A stretch of DNA of 64,000 nucleotides from DASRHK01 sp963776465 (GTDB lineage: Bacteria > Pseudomonadota > Gammaproteobacteria > Nevskiales > Nevskiaceae): contig CAVZMV010000002.1 in NCBI GenBank assembly GCA_963776465.1, positions 2,976,001-3,040,000 on the forward strand, read 5' to 3'. This document shows positions 35,841 to 42,627 of the stretch, in pieces (the stretch's first letter is position 1; each line of letters starts with the position of its first letter). Position numbers and translations under genes: made by a program. The notes under the pieces were generated by a model that had not been told where the DNA came from, did not search any database, and saw only the letters and a list, made by a program, of their open reading frames with translations.

Positions 35841-36406
35841 GGTTGGTTCCCCGCAAACGGCTTCTCCTTCTGCATTGCGAGTGCGGCAGGAAGGCCAGCA
35901 TTCGCGGCCACCGCAAGCCAAGCACGCGCCTTTCCCATATCGACCGGGATCGTCACGGCCTTGTTGAACTTGGGAAGGGCATACCAACGAGCAAGACGGA
36001 CTGCCGCGTTGCAGACTCCCAAACTGGCCGCCTTGCTCATCCAAGCGATAGCCAACTCTGCGGAAGGTGGCGTGTTGTCTCCGTCGTGATACTCATTTCC
36101 CAACCCATACATCGCGGACGGATCACCGGCCTCGGCATCAGCTTCGGTGGTAGCCATGATCGCCTTGGAATCGCCGCTTTCGATAGCCTGCATCACGGCA
36201 TCAGAAATCTTTGTGAAGGACCCGTTGGGATCGCCGTCCTTGCACTCCTTCAGAACGGGATATGGGTCGCCTGCGGCCTGCGCCTGAACACTTAGTAGTG
36301 CGAGAGCCGAAGCGAGCAGCATTCGCTGGATCGCAAACCAGTTCTTGCGATACCACGGCACTTGGTCGTAGCTGGAATACGGCAACGCATCCGCGTCACT
36401 GGCCAT
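35837..36406 (-). CDS. Sel1-like repeat protein, membrane-anchored or secreted
   Basis: A 189-residue protein starting at the ATG with GGGG 7 bp upstream; earlier in-frame ATGs exist at 36412 and 36469. A hydrophobic segment (MLLASALALLSVQAQAA) follows 28 polar residues, so it is a signal anchor or a late signal peptide. The mature part contains Sel1/TPR-like repeats: DPSAMYGLGNEYHDGDNTPP, AIAWMSKAASLGVCNAAVRLARWY and GKARAWLAVAANAGLPAAL. Such repeats bind partner proteins. Coupled to the LprI-like gene, which suggests a joint envelope function. Confidence 0.82.
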   Translation of the reverse strand: MASDADALPYSSYDQVPWYRKNWFAIQRMLLASALALLSVQAQAAGDPYPVLKECKDGDPNGSFTKISDAVMQAIESGDSKAIMATTEADAEAGDPSAMYGLGNEYHDGDNTPPSAELAIAWMSKAASLGVCNAAVRLARWYALPKFNKAVTIPVDMGKARAWLAVAANAGLPAALAMQKEKPFAGNQP

Positions 36407-36517
36407 AGGCATTCCCCGGAATGTTTTTGGTGAGCCGCGACAGTATGCCGTGTTAACAGGGCTTTTCAACTAGTTGGCTGTGTGGCTCGCCGGATTCAGG
36501 CAAGCGAGGCTCGGTGC

Positions 36518-36790
36518 ATGCCAAAGCACCACAAGCCAAGCCCTGCACGCGGTTATCTCGCTCGCAATGTTCGATACGCCCGCAACACGAAGCGTTGGTC
36601 TCAGGAAGAGCTAGCTGCCCGCGCCTCTGTTCACCGCAACATCATCGGTGCGATAGAACGGGCAGAAACAGCACCCACGGTCGATACGGTCTTTGCAATT
36701 GGCAAAGCCTTCGGCGTCGATTGCTACCTCTTGCTCATGGCACCAGCAGAAGCACAGCCGAGGCTGTTGGCACTCATCGACAAGGCTTAA
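36518..36790 (+). CDS. XRE family transcriptional regulator
   Basis: A 90-residue protein with a single HTH_3 domain: YLARNVRYARNTKRWSQEEL, then AARASVHRNIIGAIERAETAPTVDTVFAIGKAFGV. This is a phage-repressor-like plan with the recognition helix around VHRNIIGAIE. ATG was preferred to an upstream GTG at 36482. It is divergent from the Sel1-like gene and 3 bp before a broken second XRE gene. Likely controls element genes. Confidence 0.87.
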   Translation: MPKHHKPSPARGYLARNVRYARNTKRWSQEELAARASVHRNIIGAIERAETAPTVDTVFAIGKAFGVDCYLLLMAPAEAQPRLLALIDKA

Positions 36791-36793
36791 GAG

Positions 36794-37014
36794 GGCTCAT
36801 CCGAGCGGGCCGAAGGTCGTCGGGAGGGCATCACACAGGTCGCTTGTCGAAGAAGCTCAGCAAGCATCAGAGCTTCGTTTCCGACTACGAGCGTGGTCAC
36901 CGCAAGCTCGATTGGGTCGCGGTCCGTGAGTTAGTTCGAGGCTGTGGCGACGACATCGTCTCGCTTGCCAAGCACTGCGCTGCCAAGCGGGACGTGTGGC
37001 CAAGTAAGACGTGA
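36794..37014 (+). pseudogene. Frameshifted XRE-type regulator remnant
   Basis: In one frame the sequence reads ERAEGRREGITQVA, and in the next LSKKLSKHQSFVSDYERGHRKLD, together a textbook XRE helix-turn-helix. The switch lies near 36845, where adding one T (GCTTGTCG to GCTTTGTCG) would join them as GITQVALSKKL. No start codon exists in the first frame after the stop of the preceding gene. So this is a decayed gene unless the base is a sequencing error. The rest, to 37014, reads WVAVRELVRGCGDDIVSLA, a normal C-terminal helix. Confidence 0.75.
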
Positions 37015-37048
37015 CGCAGGCAGCGGGTGCTACGGTGCTAAGGCGGAT

Positions 37049-37056
37049 TTGCCAGA
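37049..37056 (+). promoter_or_regulatory. Candidate integrase arm-type site at the right end
   Basis: TTGCCAGA, identical to the copy at 17891-17898 and in the same orientation, 113 bp inside the attR core. A near match, TTGCCAAG, lies further in at about 36967. Supports arm-site identity but is short. Confidence 0.4.
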
Positions 37057-37168
37057 GAATCGACTTGCATCGTATTGATCTGTCTAGATCACTGATGGTC
37101 GTTTTTTACACCGCGCTACAACACCGATCTGCTGACAATTCAGCGCGATGCAGCCGACACGATGCTCT

Positions 37169-37216
<48 letters not shown>

Positions 37217-37218
<2 letters not shown>

Positions 37219-37612
37219 AGCGTTCAAACAGCTTGAGCAGACTCTCAAGCTCTGTGCGCAGCGCCGACAGCTGCGCCTTCTTGGAGTGCGGCTTTGCCGG
37301 CGCGGAGCGCTGCTGGATGACCGCGGCGGGTGACGTGCGCGGCATCTCCTTCAGGCGCTGGCGTGCGCCACCGATGGTGAATCCCTGGTCGTACAGCAGG
37401 CTGCGGATGCGCCGCACCATCTGCACGTCCTCGGGCTGGTAATAGCGACGGTTTCCGCGCCGCTTCACCGGACGCAGCTGCGGGAACTCCTGCTCCCAGT
37501 AGCGCAGCACGTGCGGCTTCACGGCGCAAAGGTCGCTCACCTCGCCGATCGCGAAGTAGCGCTTGTGCGGAATCTCCGGCAGCAGGGCCGGCTTACTCGC
37601 TGCTTCCCGCAT
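37217..37612 (-). CDS. MerR family transcriptional regulator
   Basis: A 131-residue protein with an N-terminal MerR winged helix (YFAIGEVSDLCAVKPHVLRYWEQEFPQLRPVKRRGNRRYYQPEDVQMV, about 19-64) and a C-terminal coiled-coil tail (SALRTELESLLKLF) without metal-binding cysteines. This gene normally sits between ihfA and tRNA-Pro in gammaproteobacteria. Its 5' end overlaps ihfA by 20 bp, and its stop codon touches the integration core. Target unknown. Confidence 0.92.
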
Positions 37613-37892
37613 CGCTCTCGACCCTCAGCCGCAATTTCTGACCGGGCCGGAACGTCACGACCCTGCGTGCTGAAATGGGAATCTCCTCGCCCGTTTTCGG
37701 ATTGCGTCCGGGCCTCTGGTTCTTGTCGCGCAGCTCGAAATTGCCGAAACCGGAGAGCTTGACCTGCTCGCCGGCTTCCAGGCTCGCGCGGATTTCCTCG
37801 AAGAAGAGATCCACGAAATCCTTGGCTTCCCGCTTGTTCAGTCCAAGCTGCTCAAACAGCGCCTCGGCCAACTCCGCTTTGGTCAACGCCAC
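37593..37892 (-). CDS. ihfA: Integration host factor subunit alpha
   Basis: A DNA-bending protein (heterodimer with IhfB) used in transcription, replication and lambda-type site-specific recombination. The GTG preceded by AGGGGGG gives 99 residues, the normal family length, starting ALTKAELAEALFEQLGLNKREAKDFVD; the beta-arm sequence NFELRDKNQRPGRNPKTGEEI is intact. An ATG eleven codons upstream overlaps pheT and is less likely. Last but one gene of the pheST-ihfA-merR run. Confidence 0.95.
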   Translation of the reverse strand: MALTKAELAEALFEQLGLNKREAKDFVDLFFEEIRASLEAGEQVKLSGFGNFELRDKNQRPGRNPKTGEEIPISARRVVTFRPGQKLRLRVESDAGSSE

Positions 37893-37902
37893 TCGCGCCC
37901 CC

Positions 37903-40257
37903 CTACGACCTGAATGTCGCCCCAAACTCCCGTTCCAGCGTTCTCATCACGGCCTGCACGGCCGTGTCGATGTCCTTATCTGTAAGGGTGCGCGAATAAT
38001 CTTGAAAAATCAACCCCAAAGCCATGCTTTTGAAACCTGCGCCTAAGGCATCGCCCCGATAGATGCTGAGGACGCGCACTTCTTGCAAATTGGGACCCGC
38101 TGCGGCGCGGACCGCGCCGAGCACGGCTGCGGCCTCCACCGCCTCGGTCAGCACGGGTGCCAGGTCGCGACGCGAGCCCGGGAATTCGGACAGCCGCCGG
38201 GCCTTGGGAACCGCGATGTCGGCGATGGTCTCCCAGTCCAGCTCGAACAGCAGCGGCGTTTCCGGCAGATCCAGCGCCAGCACGATGGCGGGATGAAGCG
38301 CGCCGAGCCAGCCGGCTTGCCGACCCCGGTGGACCACGCGGGCGCTCCGTCCCGGATGCAGCACCGGGTGGGTGCTTTTTTCGAACTGATAGCCCGTTCC
38401 CAGCATCGCCTCCAGATCGCCCTTCACGTCGAAGAAATCGACGTCGCGGCGAGGCGCGTCCCATTGCTCCGGAAGCGCGGGGCCGCTGGCGATGCCGGCG
38501 AGCCTCGGGGTCTCGACGATCCTGCCCTCTTCGCGCCGGAAGCACACCGCATGCTCGAAGAGCCGCAGGCGCTTCTGCTGCCGTTGGGAATTGTGTCTCC
38601 AGGCCGCGATCAGGCCACCCCACAGAGTCGTGCGCATGACGGTGAGCGTGTCGGCGATCGGGTTGTCCAGGCGGATCGCCTCGACCCCGGGCGCGAGCCT
38701 TTCCTGCAGCTTGGGTTCCACGAAGCTGTAGGTGACGACCTCCTGCCACCCGCGCGCAGCAAGCGCTCCGCCCGCCTGCGCCGCCGAGCGTCGCGTCTCG
38801 GGCACTGGCGCAGGCGCCAGCCCCGCGGGATAGGACTGCGTCGGAATACGGTCGTAGCCGTGAAGCCGCGCCACCTCCTCGATCAGATCCACCTCCAGGC
38901 GCAAGTCGTAGCGATAGCTCGGCACGGTGCAGAGCCAGACCCCGGAAGACTCCACTGCCAGCTCGATGCCCAGCCGCAGCAGCAGTTGCGCGGTCTGCAA
39001 CTCGGAGATCTCGTAGCCCAGCAGCGCCAGCAAGCGCTGGTGCCGAAGCTGGATGTGGATCGGCTCCGGCTGCTCGGCCCCGGCATGTGTGACCGGACCG
39101 GCCTTGCCGCCGCAGATCTGCAGCAGAAGGTGCGTTGCCCGCTCGAGCGCCTGTCGCTGCAGCGCCGGGTCGACGCCGCGCTCGAACCGGTACACGGCGT
39201 CGGAGGTGAGCTTGTACCGCCGGCCAGCTCCCGCGACCGCGCCAGGAGCGAAGCAGGCGCTCTCGAGGAACACCGTGGCAGTACTTGCCGTCACCTCCGA
39301 CTCGGCGCCGCCCATGACGCCTGCCAGCGCCAGTGGTCCCGTGTCATCGGTGATGAGCAGGTCCGATGGGCTCAGCTGGACGAGCTGGTTGTTGAGGAGA
39401 CGCAGCGACTCGCCGGCACGCGCGCGTCGAACGCGCACCGCGCCCTTGATGCGGGCGAGATCGAACGCGTGCATCGGCTGGCCGAGCTCCAGCATCACGT
39501 AGTTGGTGACGTCCACCACGGGGTGGATGCTGCGGATGCCGGAGCGGCGCAGCTTCTCGCGCATCCAGTCCGGCGTGCGGGCCTCGAGGTTCAGACCGCT
39601 CATCACGCGACCGGCATAGCTCGGGCAGTCCGCGAGGTTCTCGATCTGCACTTCGACGCGGTCACTGATGGCCGCGCCGGCCAGCTCGATGCGCGGCGCG
39701 CGGACAGTCGTTTCGTACAGAGCCGCCACTTCACGCGCGAGTCCCTGCACGCTCAGGCAATCGCCTCGGTTGGGTGTGATCTCCAGCACGAGGATCTGAT
39801 CTTTCAGGTGCAGGTGATCCGTGACAGGTGCGCCGGGCTTGGCGTCGGCGTCGAGCTCCAGCAGGCCTTCGGAGCGCTCCGCAAGGCCCAGCTCTTTGGC
39901 CGAGCAAAGCATGCCGGCCGAATCCACGCCGCGCAGCTTGGCTTGCGTGATCTTCACTTCGCCGGGGAGCGTCGCGCCGACCAGCGCAACCGGAGCGACC
40001 ATGCCCTCGCGCGCGTTCGCGGCGCCGCAGACAATCTGCAGCCGCTCCTTGCCGGCGTTCACCTGCGCGACGCGCAGCTTGTCGGCTTGCGGATGGGCGG
40101 TGAGCGCCTCGATGCGGCCGACGACGACGTGCTGCAAGGGCAAAGACGCGGGCTGGATCTCCAGCTCCAGACCGGCCATGACCAAACGGTCGGCGATCTC
40201 GCGCGTCGACGCCTGCACGTCCACCCATTCGCGCAGCCAGGCTTCCGAGATGTTCAT
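37903..40257 (-). CDS. pheT: Phenylalanine-tRNA ligase beta subunit
   Basis: Forms the alpha2-beta2 enzyme that charges tRNA-Phe. The 784 residues include the N-terminal tRNA-binding (EMAP-like) domain (GRIEALTAHPQADKLRVAQVN, about 47-67), the B3/B4 editing domain (VDVTNYVMLELGQPMHAFD, about 250-268), the B5 domain and the C-terminal ferredoxin-like anticodon-binding domain ending in ALGLIFQDYSRTLTDKDID. The start overlaps the pheS stop (ATGA). Confidence 0.97.
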   Translation of the reverse strand: MNISEAWLREWVDVQASTREIADRLVMAGLELEIQPASLPLQHVVVGRIEALTAHPQADKLRVAQVNAGKERLQIVCGAANAREGMVAPVALVGATLPGEVKITQAKLRGVDSAGMLCSAKELGLAERSEGLLELDADAKPGAPVTDHLHLKDQILVLEITPNRGDCLSVQGLAREVAALYETTVRAPRIELAGAAISDRVEVQIENLADCPSYAGRVMSGLNLEARTPDWMREKLRRSGIRSIHPVVDVTNYVMLELGQPMHAFDLARIKGAVRVRRARAGESLRLLNNQLVQLSPSDLLITDDTGPLALAGVMGGAESEVTASTATVFLESACFAPGAVAGAGRRYKLTSDAVYRFERGVDPALQRQALERATHLLLQICGGKAGPVTHAGAEQPEPIHIQLRHQRLLALLGYEISELQTAQLLLRLGIELAVESSGVWLCTVPSYRYDLRLEVDLIEEVARLHGYDRIPTQSYPAGLAPAPVPETRRSAAQAGGALAARGWQEVVTYSFVEPKLQERLAPGVEAIRLDNPIADTLTVMRTTLWGGLIAAWRHNSQRQQKRLRLFEHAVCFRREEGRIVETPRLAGIASGPALPEQWDAPRRDVDFFDVKGDLEAMLGTGYQFEKSTHPVLHPGRSARVVHRGRQAGWLGALHPAIVLALDLPETPLLFELDWETIADIAVPKARRLSEFPGSRRDLAPVLTEAVEAAAVLGAVRAAAGPNLQEVRVLSIYRGDALGAGFKSMALGLIFQDYSRTLTDKDIDTAVQAVMRTLEREFGATFRS

Positions 40258-41270
40258 GGTGCGGCCCCGACGTGGAACTGCTCCAGGAAGCGCAAATCGT
40301 TTTCGAAGAACAGCCGCAGATCGTCGACGCCGTAGCGCAGCATCGCCATGCGCTCGACGCCCATGCCGAAGGCATAGCCGCTGTACTTCTCCGGATCGAG
40401 GCCGACGGCCTTGAACACGTTGGGGTGCACGACGCCGCAGCCCAGGACTTCGAGCCAGCGATCACCCCAGCGGATGTGCACGTCCGCGCCAGGCTCGACG
40501 AACGGGAAGTACGACGGCCGGAACAACGACTCCACTTCGCGCTCGAAGAATCGGGACAGGAACGTCTGCAGGTCGTACTTCAGATCGGCCAGCGTCACCC
40601 GCTCCGCGACGTAAAGGCCCTCGACCTGATGGAACATCGGGCTGTGCGTGCGATCCGAGTCGATGCGATAGACGCGTCCCGGGCAGATGATGCGGATCGG
40701 CGGCTTGCGGCCGCTCTTCACGCAGTTCTCCATCGTGCGGATCTGCACCGGCGAGGTGTGCGTGCGCAGGACCATGGCGCCGTTGTCGACATAGAACGTG
40801 TCCATGCCGCTGCGTGCAGGGTGCAGCTCCGGGATGTTCAGGGCGCCGAAGTTGTGAAAGTCGTCCTCGATCTCCGGTCCCGACACCGACTCGAAGCCAA
40901 GATCGCCGAACAGCCGCTCGATGCGCTGGATGGTGCGCGTGATCGGATGGATGCCGCCGGCGCCCTCGCCGCGCCCGGGCAGCGTGACGTCGATGGTCTC
41001 GGCGGCAAGCCGCGCGTCGAGCTGGGCGCGCTCCAGCTTGCTCTTGGACGCGTCGAGCCATGCAGCGACCTGGTCCTTGGCGCGATTGACCCGCTCGCCG
41101 AAGGTCTTGCGCTGGTCCGGCGCCATGCCGCCGAGCTGCTTGAGCAGCTCTGTCACCCGGCCCTTCTTGCCGAGCCAGTCGACGCGGAGCTGCTCCAGCC
41201 CGCGCAGATCGCCCGCAGCGTCGATCTCGCGTTGCGCGCGCACCAACAGTTGGTCAAGGTCTTCGCTCAT
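40254..41270 (-). CDS. pheS: Phenylalanine-tRNA ligase alpha subunit
   Basis: Catalytic subunit, class II synthetase. From the ATG at MSEDLDQLLVRAQ the protein has 338 residues, the family norm. Motifs: N-terminal coiled coil, then HPITRTIQRIERLF, FESVSGPEIEDDFHNFGALNIPELHPAR (motif 2 region), LRTHTSPVQIRTM and GMGVERMAMLRYGVDD (motif 3). The in-frame upstream extension runs through the preceding terminator and was rejected. Overlaps pheT by 4 bp. Confidence 0.97.
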   Translation of the reverse strand: MSEDLDQLLVRAQREIDAAGDLRGLEQLRVDWLGKKGRVTELLKQLGGMAPDQRKTFGERVNRAKDQVAAWLDASKSKLERAQLDARLAAETIDVTLPGRGEGAGGIHPITRTIQRIERLFGDLGFESVSGPEIEDDFHNFGALNIPELHPARSGMDTFYVDNGAMVLRTHTSPVQIRTMENCVKSGRKPPIRIICPGRVYRIDSDRTHSPMFHQVEGLYVAERVTLADLKYDLQTFLSRFFEREVESLFRPSYFPFVEPGADVHIRWGDRWLEVLGCGVVHPNVFKAVGLDPEKYSGYAFGMGVERMAMLRYGVDDLRLFFENDLRFLEQFHVGAAP

Positions 41271-41289
41271 CAGATCCCCGAAGAAAAGA

Positions 41290-41319
41290 AAAAGGGAATG
41301 GCTTGCGCCATTCCCTTTT
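41290..41319 (-). terminator. Rho-independent terminator between rplT and pheS
   Basis: A 12-13 bp hairpin (AAAAGGGAATGGC, 4 nt loop, complementary arm) followed on the minus strand by a T-rich run. It would end most infC-rpmI-rplT transcription before pheST, or act as an attenuator. No leader peptide fits in the 27 nt between the rplT stop and the hairpin. Confidence 0.85.
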
Positions 41320-41346
41320 ATCAAACGGACTGCGTTTGCAGCGAGG

Positions 41347-41706
41347 TTAGGCGGACAGCTGGGCTTTCGCCTGGGTCGCCAGCGCGGTGAACGCGGCCTT
41401 GTCGTGGATCGCCATGTCCGCGAGGACTTTGCGATCGAGGCCGACGCCCGCCTTGGCGAGCCCGTTCATAAATCGGCTGTACGAGATGCCGTTCTCCTGC
41501 GCAGCGGCGCCGATGCGGATGATCCAGAGGGCGCGGAACTCGCGCTTCTTGACCCGCCGGTCGCGGAACGCGTACTGCCCGGCGCGCGTGACGGCCTGCT
41601 TGGCCGCGCGCAACACCCGTGAGTTGGCCGCGGTATAGCCCTTGGCCTTCTTGAGGATCTTCTTGTGCTTGGCGCGTGCGGTTACGCCACGTTTGACTCT
41701 TGCCAT
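41347..41706 (-). CDS. rplT: 50S ribosomal protein L20
   Basis: Early-assembly 23S rRNA-binding protein and, in relatives, translational repressor of its own operon. 119 residues with RVKRGVTARAKHKKILKKAKGYTAANSRVLRAAKQAV at the N-terminus and FRALWIIRIGAAAQENGISYSRFMNGL in the globular part, both diagnostic. Follows rpmI by 15 bp. Confidence 0.98.
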   Translation of the reverse strand: MARVKRGVTARAKHKKILKKAKGYTAANSRVLRAAKQAVTRAGQYAFRDRRVKKREFRALWIIRIGAAAQENGISYSRFMNGLAKAGVGLDRKVLADMAIHDKAAFTALATQAKAQLSA

Positions 41707-41721
41707 GTCTTAGTCCTCCCG

Positions 41722-41919
41722 TCAGGCGTACGGCAGCATCTGGCGGACTTCCTTCACGTCCGACGGATGCACCAGGCAGGGACCGCGCAGATCGCGAATG
41801 CGCTTCGCGCTCTTCTTGGTCAGGATGTGGCGCTTGTGCGAGTGGGCTCGCTTGAAGCCGCCCTTGCCGGTCTTGGCAAAGCGCTTCGCTGCGCCTTTGA
41901 TGGTCTTGATCTTCGGCAT
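41722..41919 (-). CDS. rpmI: 50S ribosomal protein L35
   Basis: Sixty-five residues, MPKIKTIKGAAKRFAKTGKGGFKRAHSHKRHILTKKSAKRIRDLRG, typical of L35. It lies between infC and rplT as in nearly all bacteria, preceded by AAGGAG at about 7 bp. Confidence 0.98.
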   Translation of the reverse strand: MPKIKTIKGAAKRFAKTGKGGFKRAHSHKRHILTKKSAKRIRDLRGPCLVHPSDVKEVRQMLPYA

Positions 41920-41934
41920 TTGATTACTCCTTCA

Positions 41935-42012
41935 GGTTGTTTATCGGCTTCACAGCGGTGCCACCCGCGCTAACCGAGCCTCCGACAGCCGGAGGACTTC
42001 CTCTGGAACCTC
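41935..42012 (-). promoter_or_regulatory. infC-rpmI intergenic leader with hairpin
   Basis: The spacer between infC and rpmI contains a hairpin with 6 bp arms (CCTCCG/CGGAGG, 41979-41995) and a second short GC stem. In E. coli this region takes part in L20-mediated translational repression of rpmI-rplT. Similarity of position suggests a comparable leader; the L20-binding fold itself was not demonstrated. Confidence 0.35.
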
Positions 42013-42531
42013 TTACCTCTTCTTCGGAGACATCACCATCACCATCTGGCGCATCTCCATTCTCGGCATCTGCTCGATGACCGCAACCGGGTCGAGCTCC
42101 GCCTTGACTCTCTCCAGCAGCTTCATGCCGAGCTCCTGGTGCTGCATCTCGCGGCCGCGATAGCGAACCGTCACCTTGATCTTGTCGCCCTCTTCCAGGA
42201 ACCGGTTCAGCGCCCGCAGCTTGGTCTGGTAGTCGCCTTCCTCCGTGGTCGGCCGGAACTTCACTTCCTTGACCTGGATCTGCTTCTGCTTCTTGCGCGC
42301 CGCCTGGAGGGCCTTGTCCTTTTGGTAAAGGTACTTGCCGTAATCCATGATCTTGCAGACTGGCGGATCGGCATTGGGGGAGATCTCCACCAGGTCCAGT
42401 CCGGCGGCCTCGGCCTTGGCCAGGGCTTCCGATCTGGTCAGGATGCCCACCTGCGAGCCGTCGTCGGCGATCACTCTCAGACGCGGCGCAGATATCTGCT
42501 CGTTGCGCCGGTCATCTTTTTCAGATGCGAT
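42013..42531 (-). CDS. infC: Translation initiation factor IF-3 (AUC start)
   Basis: Prevents premature 50S joining and checks start-codon fidelity. No ATG or GTG gives a full-length N-domain: the first ATG-like starts would remove its first strands. Reading from ATC at 42531 gives 172 residues, ASEKDDRRNEQISAPRLRVI..., with GGGAG 9 nt upstream. Core motifs are GLDLVEISPNADPPVCKIMDYGKYLY and, in the C-domain, YRGREMQHQELGMKLL. An AUU/AUC-class start is the known device by which IF-3 represses its own mRNA. Heads infC-rpmI-rplT. Confidence 0.93.
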   Translation of the reverse strand: MASEKDDRRNEQISAPRLRVIADDGSQVGILTRSEALAKAEAAGLDLVEISPNADPPVCKIMDYGKYLYQKDKALQAARKKQKQIQVKEVKFRPTTEEGDYQTKLRALNRFLEEGDKIKVTVRYRGREMQHQELGMKLLERVKAELDPVAVIEQMPRMEMRQMVMVMSPKKR

Positions 42532-42627
42532 GCTTAAACCCTCCCACTAACCATTAGTGCCTAAAAAACAAACCCAATGTCGACGTGCGCTCCCGCGCAG
42601 ACGGCATCGGGGGGCGGAATTCTAAGG

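Noticed and set aside
41271..41324. In-frame Phe-containing extension (LFLFF) upstream of pheS, which could look like a leader peptide.
   Set aside because: The Phe codons are the U-run of the terminator read in frame; the extension crosses the hairpin, and the family start is at MSEDLD.
41945..41975. GGGTGGCACCGC on the minus strand between infC and rpmI, close to the T-box antiterminator sequence.
   Set aside because: No stem I, specifier loop or downstream aminoacyl-tRNA synthetase; T-boxes are essentially absent from gammaproteobacteria. The spacer is better explained as an L20/L35 leader.
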